A DNA stretch of 6,245 nucleotides from Candidatus Cloacimonadota bacterium (GTDB taxonomy: Bacteria; Cloacimonadota; Cloacimonadia; Cloacimonadales; TCS61): positions 1 to 6,245 of the forward strand of contig JAIORR010000347.1 in assembly GCA_021108055.1 (NCBI GenBank). Reading direction: 5' to 3'. Positions 1-4,920 of the stretch are shown here, piece after piece (positions within the stretch are counted from its first letter, which is position 1; the number at the start of each line of letters is the position of its first letter). A program made the translations under genes and the position numbers. Below the pieces are notes generated by a model. It did not search any database and had not been told where the DNA came from. It was given only the letters and a program-made list of their open reading frames with translations.

Positions 1-40
1 ACCTGCCAGGTCGCTATTTTTCTCGACCAGGCTGGTCGAG
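1..40. repeat. Two adjacent GC-rich dyads, possible intergenic repeat
   Basis: Positions 1-11 read ACCTG-C-CAGGT, a 5-bp inverted repeat around one base. Positions 22-40 form a perfect 9-bp inverted repeat (CTCGACCAG at 22-30, CTGGTCGAG at 32-40) around a single G. Both carry a CCAGG/CCTGG-like core and are much richer in G and C than the surrounding intergenic DNA. Neither dyad is followed by a T-run on either strand, so they do not look like terminators. They lie beyond the terminator of the TPR gene and run into the window edge, so the element may be longer. A dispersed intergenic repeat or a protein-binding site are both possible; I cannot tell which. Confidence 0.5.
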
Positions 41-48
41 TTACGCAT

Positions 49-73
49 AAAAAAAGCCCCATTTCCGGGGCTT
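49..73 (-). terminator. Rho-independent terminator of the TPR protein gene
   Basis: Read on the minus strand, AAGCCCC and GGGGCTT (arms at 67-73 and 54-60) form a 7-bp stem around a 6-base loop. The run of T residues begins in the stem and continues to position 49, seven T in all. It starts about 30 bases after the TAA stop at 104-106, which is the expected position for the end of the minus-strand transcript. Confidence 0.9.
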
Positions 74-103
74 ATTCAGATTAGATATTTATTTTTATCT
101 TTT

Positions 104-1699
104 TTAAAATCCACCTGATTTTGTTGCTTCAAGAAGTTGCTTCAATGTTGCTCTGTTTTTTTTGATATCTTTAAGAATTGAAGGATCATCAGTTCTTTCA
201 ACAGCTTTATCGAGAGAAAGATTAGCTTGTTTGAAATATGAATTAGCTTCTGCCTTTACTTTGTCTCTTTTTTCTACAAGCTCATCGGCTTTTGCACCAT
301 AATAAATGCTTTTGTCCTGATACTTTTCTTCATAATCCAGGAATTTTTCATATTTCTCATATCCCATTGCTTGATCGATTGAGGCTATGATCTTATAAGA
401 TTCAAAAAGGTCGGGATCAAGCTCGATAGCTTTATTTGCACATTGTCTTGCTTTGGAATAATTTTTCAAAGCGATATATATATCTGCAAGTCTGAAATAA
501 ACTTTTGGAAGTTCGGGAGCTAATTCTTTCAAATTCAGCAGAGTTTCGAGCGCTTCTTGATTTTTATTTGTGATCCTGTAAGCACCCGCCAGATTTATAT
601 ATGCGTTAATATTTTCCGGTTGTTCTAAAAGCACTTCCTTATATTTATTGATCGCACTGTCTAATTTTCCTGTTTTATAATAGCATTTCGCAAGTTTTTT
701 CTGGAGATGATCTATTTCCGGGAAAGCATCGGTAGCATATTCCAGTGGCTCGATAGCAGCATCAAATGAATCCTGGTCGAAGAAAAGAATTCCAAGAGCC
801 AGATAAGCTTCACCAAATTCAGAATCGATCTCAATTGCTTTCTCAAAAGCTTCTTGAGCTTCTTCATAATATTCGATCTCGGAATAGATATTTCCAATAC
901 GAAGCCAGATATCTTTATTGTCTTCTTCCATTTCAGTAATTTTAATCAATACTTCTACAGCGTCTTCATAGTTTTCTATTTTGACATAAGATTTACTAAG
1001 ATAGTCTAAAATATTTTTATTTGAAGGTTCTACATCTAATCCGCTAAGATAATATTCAATTGATTTTTGATAATCTTTATTCAGGTATTTTATCAATCCC
1101 AAATATAAGTAGGCATCTACATTTTCATTGTCTATTTTGATCAGGTTCAAAAAAGTTTCTTCGGCTGAATCAAAGTTCTTACTGTTGAAATGTTGAATTC
1201 CAATACTCATTAATTCATCTATTTTACCAGTTCCCAGTTCCTGAATTTTTGTGATGAGATTCTTTTTTATTTCTTCTTTTCGTTGTTTGCTATCTTTTTT
1301 TACAACAAAAGTTGAAGCATCCACACTTTTTGATTTCATACTGAATATTTTCGCCAATATTTTAAATTCTGATGAAGATATGGATGAAACAGTTCCCCAG
1401 ATAACTATATTTGCCCCAAGTTCTTCGCCTATCTTTGCTATTTCTTCTTTTCCGATAGAGGATAAATTTGTTACTCCGGATTTATCCAGGGCTTTCTTTG
1501 ACTTTTTGAGATCGATAAGTTCAAGGTCGTCATATTCTTTAAAAACAGATTTGAAATCACGGCTCATTAAAGCTTTCGTAATATAATCACTTGGTCGGTC
1601 GTTTTTTTCAAATTTCAAAATAGCTATCTTTTGAACTTCTGCAAGAACAATAGTTTGCAGGAACATCAGTACTATGAAAGTAATAAGGATTTTTTTCAC
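104..1699 (-). CDS. Secreted protein: CsgG/TolB-N-like domain plus TPR array
   Basis: The product is 531 residues from the chosen GTG. Residues 1-20 are a Sec signal peptide (KK, a hydrophobic stretch, then VLA before E21), so it is probably periplasmic. Residues about 21-133 resemble the alpha/beta fold shared by CsgG, FlgO and the TolB N-terminus: an early AILKF strand and a GANIVIWGTVS segment at 95-105. Residues 159-431 contain eight TPR units in exact 34-residue register, with a degenerate ninth at 432-464, then a charged helical tail. TPR arrays bind proteins; the partner is unknown, and a role in envelope assembly is inference. Start choice: the open frame extends to a TTG at 1732, but GGAGG at 1704-1708 lies inside that extension, four bases before GTG 1697-1699, and the signal peptide begins right there. 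A 104-base gap separates it from the kinase gene upstream; I see no convincing promoter in the gap. A terminator follows at 49-73. Confidence 0.85.
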   Translation of the reverse strand: MKKILITFIVLMFLQTIVLAEVQKIAILKFEKNDRPSDYITKALMSRDFKSVFKEYDDLELIDLKKSKKALDKSGVTNLSSIGKEEIAKIGEELGANIVIWGTVSSISSSEFKILAKIFSMKSKSVDASTFVVKKDSKQRKEEIKKNLITKIQELGTGKIDELMSIGIQHFNSKNFDSAEETFLNLIKIDNENVDAYLYLGLIKYLNKDYQKSIEYYLSGLDVEPSNKNILDYLSKSYVKIENYEDAVEVLIKITEMEEDNKDIWLRIGNIYSEIEYYEEAQEAFEKAIEIDSEFGEAYLALGILFFDQDSFDAAIEPLEYATDAFPEIDHLQKKLAKCYYKTGKLDSAINKYKEVLLEQPENINAYINLAGAYRITNKNQEALETLLNLKELAPELPKVYFRLADIYIALKNYSKARQCANKAIELDPDLFESYKIIASIDQAMGYEKYEKFLDYEEKYQDKSIYYGAKADELVEKRDKVKAEANSYFKQANLSLDKAVERTDDPSILKDIKKNRATLKQLLEATKSGGF

Positions 1700-1803
1700 A
1701 TAACCTCCGAGAATATTTTTTTTATTACACAAACATTTTCATATTTCATTTTGTTGCAAGTTTTTTTTAGTATTTAAACAGTTTTCCACACTAAGTACTT
1801 GTT

Positions 1804-2463
1804 TTATATTGCTGTATGACAGGGGATATCATCTTTTATAAAAACCCTATAAGATATCAGTTTACCTTTATCAAATTGGATCTGACATTTTTCTTTTTCA
1901 AAAATATTGCTGATGCCAATGAAATATTTCTTGAATATTTTGTTTGAAATTGAATATTTAAAACCTGTCAAAGATAGATTATAGATAGGTTCTAACGAAA
2001 AGAAAGATATGGTTTCTCCTGCTTTTCCAATGAGATCATATTTCCCTGGAAAATAAAGTTCCATTTTTCCAAAACCATCATAGATATCGAGAGGAATGTT
2101 TTCTCGATAATTCTGGAAAATTAACATATTACAAATGGAATGATCTATCCTCTTGCCGAATGCAAAGAGAATTATTATTCTATCGGGTTTCAATGTGCAG
2201 GCGAATCTAAGTGCTTTCTGAAGGTCTGTGAAATTCTGGTCCGGTTCAAATATGATTTTGGTATCAGCAAATTTCTTCCGGGTTTCTTTGGTTATGGAAT
2301 CGAGATCGCCTATGATATAATCTGGTTTTATAGAATAATATCTGCATAGCTCCGCCCCGCCGTCCGCAGCAATAATTATAGATATATTGGAAAGTATCTT
2401 TTTTAAAAGATCGTGGTTTATTCGATTCCCGTTTGCGAGAATTGCAATGATTTTTTCAGACAT
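1804..2463 (-). CDS. thiN: Thiamine pyrophosphokinase
   Basis: The 219-residue product has the family's normal length and is cytoplasmic. It transfers pyrophosphate from ATP to thiamine, giving thiamine diphosphate and AMP. Motifs appear in the expected order: ADGGA at 33-37, PDYIIGDLDS at 47-56 (the acidic metal-binding loop), DQNFTDLQKAL at 75-85, and GKRIDHSICN at 103-112. The C-terminal thiamine-binding beta domain shows the usual TGFKY (166-170) and ISN (184-186) signatures. All key acidic residues are present, so the enzyme should be active. The ATG at 2461-2463 fits the family N-terminus, but I see no Shine-Dalgarno sequence before it, unlike its neighbours. It lies 53 bases after the pilin-like gene, behind an AT-rich hairpin. 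No THI-box riboswitch was recognised upstream. The family is clear; the symbol thiN follows Bacillus usage. Confidence 0.95.
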   Translation of the reverse strand: MSEKIIAILANGNRINHDLLKKILSNISIIIAADGGAELCRYYSIKPDYIIGDLDSITKETRKKFADTKIIFEPDQNFTDLQKALRFACTLKPDRIIILFAFGKRIDHSICNMLIFQNYRENIPLDIYDGFGKMELYFPGKYDLIGKAGETISFFSLEPIYNLSLTGFKYSISNKIFKKYFIGISNIFEKEKCQIQFDKGKLISYRVFIKDDIPCHTAI

Positions 2464-2474
2464 GTTTAATTATG

Positions 2475-2504
2475 AAAATGCATTTTGTTTCAACAAGGCA
2501 TTTT
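2475..2504 (-). terminator. Possible weak terminator after the pilin-like gene
   Basis: On the minus strand AAAATGC pairs with GCATTTT (outer arms 2498-2504 and 2475-2481), and TTGTT pairs with AACAA inside (2492-2496 and 2485-2489). The inner loop is two bases, so the tip would probably fray, and there is a small asymmetric bulge. The T-run is short and interrupted, and the stem has few GC pairs, so termination would be weak. It fills most of the 53-base gap before the kinase ATG. It could instead influence translation of that gene, which lacks a Shine-Dalgarno sequence. Confidence 0.35.
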
Positions 2505-2516
2505 ATCTTGAATAAT

Positions 2517-2942
2517 TTAATTTGTTACTATAGTTGAAATAGAGAAATCGGAAGCATCGGCAACCAGTTGAACTTGAACATTTGATGAACCGTTAGTTCC
2601 AATTTCGGTGCCTGTTCCAAGTATCGTTAATGAAGTACCGCTTATAGATAGAAAAAAAGTTCCATCATCCATTGTTATTGTATCCGTGGGTTTATCATAA
2701 CGATATCCCATCCATACTCCAATGTCGTCAACATCAGAGCCCCATGAATTTCCACCTCCACCTTGTTCGGTCGGTGTTCTATAAAACGAAAAAGCAGAAT
2801 TTGCAAATGTATTCATCTCGCCTATAATTGATTGACGGTTTGAAGATACGGATTTAGCATTAAACATCATAATACCCGATGTTACTGCTATTCCAACAAT
2901 AATCATACTTAATACAATCAAGAGAATTTGCTGCGTCCCCAC
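2517..2942 (-). CDS. Small pilin-like membrane-anchored protein, function unknown
   Basis: From the chosen GTG the product is 141 residues. It opens MGTQQILLI, continues as one hydrophobic helix (about residues 6-27), then a polar region with NRQSIIGEMNTFA (35-47). A segment YRTPTEQ leads into GGGG at 61-64 and NSW, followed by a Thr/Ser/Gly-rich, probably beta-strand C-terminus. A short N-terminus, a long hydrophobic helix and a small beta domain are the plan of type IV pilins and pseudopilins. However, the canonical prepilin site with Glu at +5 is absent and there is no cysteine pair. I recall similar unnamed proteins (MGxQQ start, Gly-rich turn) in FCB-group and candidate-phylum genomes, but cannot verify this here. 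Start choice: the frame opens at TTG 2954, but GGAGGAG at 2946-2952 lies inside that extension, three bases before GTG 2940-2942; the ATG overlapping that GTG is in another frame and soon stops. No pilus gene is adjacent. Confidence 0.75.
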   Translation of the reverse strand: MGTQQILLIVLSMIIVGIAVTSGIMMFNAKSVSSNRQSIIGEMNTFANSAFSFYRTPTEQGGGGNSWGSDVDDIGVWMGYRYDKPTDTITMDDGTFFLSISGTSLTILGTGTEIGTNGSSNVQVQLVADASDFSISTIVTN

Positions 2943-2945
2943 ATT

Positions 2946-2952
2946 CTCCTCC
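2946..2952 (-). promoter_or_regulatory. Shine-Dalgarno sequence that fixes the pilin-like gene start
   Basis: The minus strand reads GGAGGAG followed by AAT and then GTG. Measured from the GGAGG core, the spacing to GTG is five bases, which is good. Because this site sits within the upstream TTG-initiated reading frame, it argues that translation begins at the GTG and not at the TTG. Confidence 0.75.
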
Positions 2953-2963
2953 AAATATACATA

Positions 2964-2973
2964 AATCCGGATT
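2964..2973. repeat. 10-bp perfect palindrome before the pilin-like gene
   Basis: AATCCGGATT is its own reverse complement and lies 21 bases upstream of the GTG start, in the presumed leader. Its CCGG core stands out in an otherwise almost pure A/T stretch. It could be an operator half-site pair or chance; there is no second copy in the nearby gap. Confidence 0.3.
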
Positions 2974-3062
2974 CTTTTTTACTATTAATTAGCAATAAAT
3001 ATTCCATTAAATACAGAGTTTTCTTTTCATTCGCTAATCTTGTTATTCATAGTAAGTTAGAA

Positions 3063-3093
3063 ATATTAGTTTTGTTAGAATAATTCATTTCAA
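3063..3093 (-). promoter_or_regulatory. Possible sigma-70 promoter for the pilin-like gene
   Basis: On the minus strand TTGAAA (3088-3093) matches the -35 consensus at five of six positions. TAATAT (3063-3068) matches the -10 at four of six. The spacing is 19 bases, longer than the usual 17. It would give a leader of roughly 110 bases. In DNA this rich in A and T such matches arise often by chance, so this is only a candidate. Confidence 0.25.
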
Positions 3094-3100
3094 ATCGAAG

Positions 3101-3140
3101 AATTTTATTATTTGTAATAAAATTATGACATAATAATTTT
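3101..3140. repeat. Overlapping AT-only inverted repeats
   Basis: AATTTTATTA (3101-3110) and TAATAAAATT (3115-3124) are a perfect 10-bp inverted repeat around TTTG. The second arm overlaps AAAATTAT (3119-3126), which is a perfect 8-bp match to ATAATTTT (3133-3140) around GACATA. The central arm could therefore pair with either flank, giving two mutually exclusive hairpins. They lie in the 282-base gap (2943-3224) between the permease and the pilin-like gene, directly before the candidate promoter. Nothing else in that gap looks like a gene, and I see no good terminator after the permease stop. AT-only stems are weak in RNA; a DNA-binding site is an alternative. Confidence 0.45.
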
Positions 3141-3224
3141 CTGTGTATCTTTTTTAAGTCTATATTGTTTATGTCTGTAATTTTCTAAGTAATGCATGTA
3201 TTTTAACCGCTTATTAAATATTAT

Positions 3225-3950
3225 TTATTCTATTTTCTGCTCAAATATATCTATTACAACTTGAAGCAAATAATCAATAATAATTCCAATGGTACCCATT
3301 ACGATCAGGTAAATCAACATTTCTGTGTATCTCACAAGATAACGAAAATCAAGAAGTCGAAAACCAAGTCCACTATTTACACCTAACATTTCCGCAGCGA
3401 TTATCATCGTCCATCCCAATCCCCATAATATTCTGAAAAGATTTAAAAAGCTGATGAAGGTCAAAGGCAGTTCGATGTATTTTAAAAGTTGGAAATTACT
3501 TGCTCCGCATACTTTTGCTTCATCGATATATTCGTGTGGGACAGAAGAAAAACTGTTCGATGTTGCTATTATTGCAGGAAAGAAAAGAGTGATTATCATA
3601 ATAAATGCGATCGGTAGCTCACCCAGTCCAAACCAGATGATGGCAAAAGGGAGCCAGGCAAATGGAGAAATATGTCTGATAAAATTGATAGATGGCAAAA
3701 ATATCTTATTCATGATGATGGAATGAAACAAAATATAACCTCCCAAAATTCCCATTACCCAAGCTGTTACACTGGTGATGCTGACTCTAAGAAGAGATAT
3801 CAGAATATCCTTAAAAAGCACATCAAAAGAGAATTCAACATTTTTCAGGTCGGATGCATTTATATTCAGCGATAGAGCGAGAATAACAAAAAGAAGAACA
3901 ACAAAAGATCCACCGAGGATATTGTATTTATTCAACTTTAAAATAGACAT
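3225..3950 (-). CDS. ABC importer permease, SsuC/TauC (nitrate/sulfonate-type) family
   Basis: The 241-residue inner-membrane protein is of normal family length, with about six membrane helices (roughly 11-31, 57-80, 92-110, 112-132, 167-188 and 211-233). The SPFAWLPFAIIWFGLG stretch at 95-110 is typical of this permease class. The cytoplasmic EAA loop, which docks the ATPase, is at 143-162 (DEAKVCGAS ... IELP). AAEMLGVNSGLGF at 185-197 is a further family signature. Its ATG lies 23 bases inside the end of the binding-protein gene, so the two are co-transcribed and translationally coupled. GAGG lies about 12 bases before the ATG, a loose Shine-Dalgarno fit. The substrate cannot be read from the sequence. 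No ATPase gene follows: 282 non-coding bases lead to a pilin-like gene. The intact EAA loop implies that it still works with an ATPase encoded elsewhere. Confidence 0.9.
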   Translation of the reverse strand: MSILKLNKYNILGGSFVVLLFVILALSLNINASDLKNVEFSFDVLFKDILISLLRVSITSVTAWVMGILGGYILFHSIIMNKIFLPSINFIRHISPFAWLPFAIIWFGLGELPIAFIMIITLFFPAIIATSNSFSSVPHEYIDEAKVCGASNFQLLKYIELPLTFISFLNLFRILWGLGWTMIIAAEMLGVNSGLGFRLLDFRYLVRYTEMLIYLIVMGTIGIIIDYLLQVVIDIFEQKIE

Positions 3951-4830
3951 CTTTTGCTTTAACCTCTTTTTTAATATATCCTTTTTCGATCATTTTATTA
4001 ATTGCTTCGATTTCAAATTGCTGGAACTGTTCATCTAATCCCATTATATATTTTGTATTATATAGTGAGTTTTTTGAAGCTTTCTTTGAAAGTTTGAAAA
4101 AAGTTGCAGCAGCGTCGTAAGCAACATTAGGTGAATTGTTCAATTCATCTGTACTTTTTTCCAGATCGGAAAGGAATTTTTTTATTTTTGGAAGCTTTGT
4201 GGAAAGTGCAGATTCCGTTGCAGAAATATCACAACATGTATGGAACGGGTAGTCTTTACTATACCAGTGTATGATCTTAAAATCCTCGTTAAATCTGAAA
4301 ATGGAAGGTACATAAAAACTGAGAGCATCGACTTCCCCTGCCTGCAGGGCGGCAGCCATATCTATCGGAGTACGGAAATAAACCGGTTCAAATTTGATCT
4401 CATATTTATCAGAAAGCATTTCCGCAAAAATATCCAGAGTGGAAGCACGCAGAACACCAATCTTTTTACCTTCAAGTTCCAAAATTGTTTTTATATCTTT
4501 TCTTGCGATTATGCCGTCACTTTCTCTTTCAAAGAAGGATATTATTTTTACTTTTTTCCCGTTTGATATGTCTGCCCAGACATAAGTAAAGGGCATTATG
4601 GCTACATCGATCTTTCCGGAGATCAAAGCTTCGTTTGTTTCCCATCCGGAAGAGAATTTTTTTATAATGTAATCTTCTTCGTTCAATATTCCTAGCTGAA
4701 GACCAAAATCGAATGGAAGGTGATTCAGAGATGGTTTGATGATCCCAACGATCAGTTTGTCTTTACTATCTGTACTGCAACCGAACATTAATAATAGAAT
4801 TAAAGTAATTGGTATAAAAATTTTGTTCAT
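3928..4830 (-). CDS. ABC importer solute-binding lipoprotein, NMT1/SsuA-like
   Basis: The product has 300 residues. A short signal peptide ends in MFGC (15-18), so Cys18 should be lipidated and the protein tethered facing the periplasm. The mature part is a two-lobed binding protein of the NMT1/THI5-like, SsuA/TauA-type class: LIVGI and a PSLNHLPF loop (33-40) near the ligand cleft, SGKIDVAIMPF at 71-81, the lobe-crossing segment GKKIGVLRAS at 121-130, and AALQAGEVDALSFYVP at 160-175. Family members bind sulfonates, nitrate, bicarbonate or thiamine-precursor pyrimidines; the ligand here cannot be assigned. A Cys-Cys pair at 199-200 in a YPFHTCCDIS stretch is distinctive. The ATG has a good AGGAG five bases upstream. 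The gene overlaps the permease by 23 bases and follows rocD after a 90-base gap with a strong hairpin. Confidence 0.88.
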   Translation of the reverse strand: MNKIFIPITLILLLMFGCSTDSKDKLIVGIIKPSLNHLPFDFGLQLGILNEEDYIIKKFSSGWETNEALISGKIDVAIMPFTYVWADISNGKKVKIISFFERESDGIIARKDIKTILELEGKKIGVLRASTLDIFAEMLSDKYEIKFEPVYFRTPIDMAAALQAGEVDALSFYVPSIFRFNEDFKIIHWYSKDYPFHTCCDISATESALSTKLPKIKKFLSDLEKSTDELNNSPNVAYDAAATFFKLSKKASKNSLYNTKYIMGLDEQFQQFEIEAINKMIEKGYIKKEVKAKDVYFKVE

Positions 4831-4851
4831 GATTTCTCCTTTATTATAGGC

Positions 4852-4886
4852 AAAGCCACCCCGCTACTAACAGTCAGGGTGGCTTT
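4852..4886. terminator. Strong hairpin between rocD and the binding-protein gene
   Basis: AAAGCCACCC (4852-4861) and GGGTGGCTTT (4877-4886) are a perfect 10-bp inverted repeat with a 15-base loop. On the plus strand five T residues run from the stem to 4888, a better tail than on the minus strand, where only three T occur before GCC. It nonetheless lies about 35 bases after the rocD stop, just where a rocD terminator would be expected. It may act as a terminator, a partial attenuator or an mRNA 3'-end stabiliser. The binding-protein ATG is 21 bases beyond it. Confidence 0.65.
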
Positions 4887-4920
4887 TTCAAACCTAGAGC
4901 TTTACTGTATTTTTTAAATT

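Noticed and set aside
1251..1586. Plus-strand open frame opposite the TPR gene N-terminal region
   Set aside because: It is antisense to a clear signal-peptide and domain-bearing gene, with a Phe/Ser-rich translation typical of reversed Lys/Glu codons and no ribosome-binding site.
2464..2516. TPP riboswitch before the thiamine kinase gene
   Set aside because: The gap is only 53 bases, too short for a THI-box aptamer, and has none of its conserved CUGAGA-type core.
3123..3197. Minus-strand 24-codon reading frame starting ATG in the permease/pilin-like gap
   Set aside because: It has no ribosome-binding site, a composition expected from AT-rich DNA (rich in Lys and Tyr), and it runs into an AT-only inverted repeat. 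It is probably chance.
2943..3224. A degraded ATPase gene filling the gap after the permease
   Set aside because: No frame shows Walker A, Walker B or LSGGQ-like remnants, and the stretch is stop-rich AT sequence.
4843..4848. Perfect TATAAT on the minus strand before the binding-protein gene
   Set aside because: A start site from this box would fall within the Shine-Dalgarno sequence and leave only a few bases of leader, and there is no good -35 at 16-18 bases because that stretch is the hairpin. It is not listed as a promoter.
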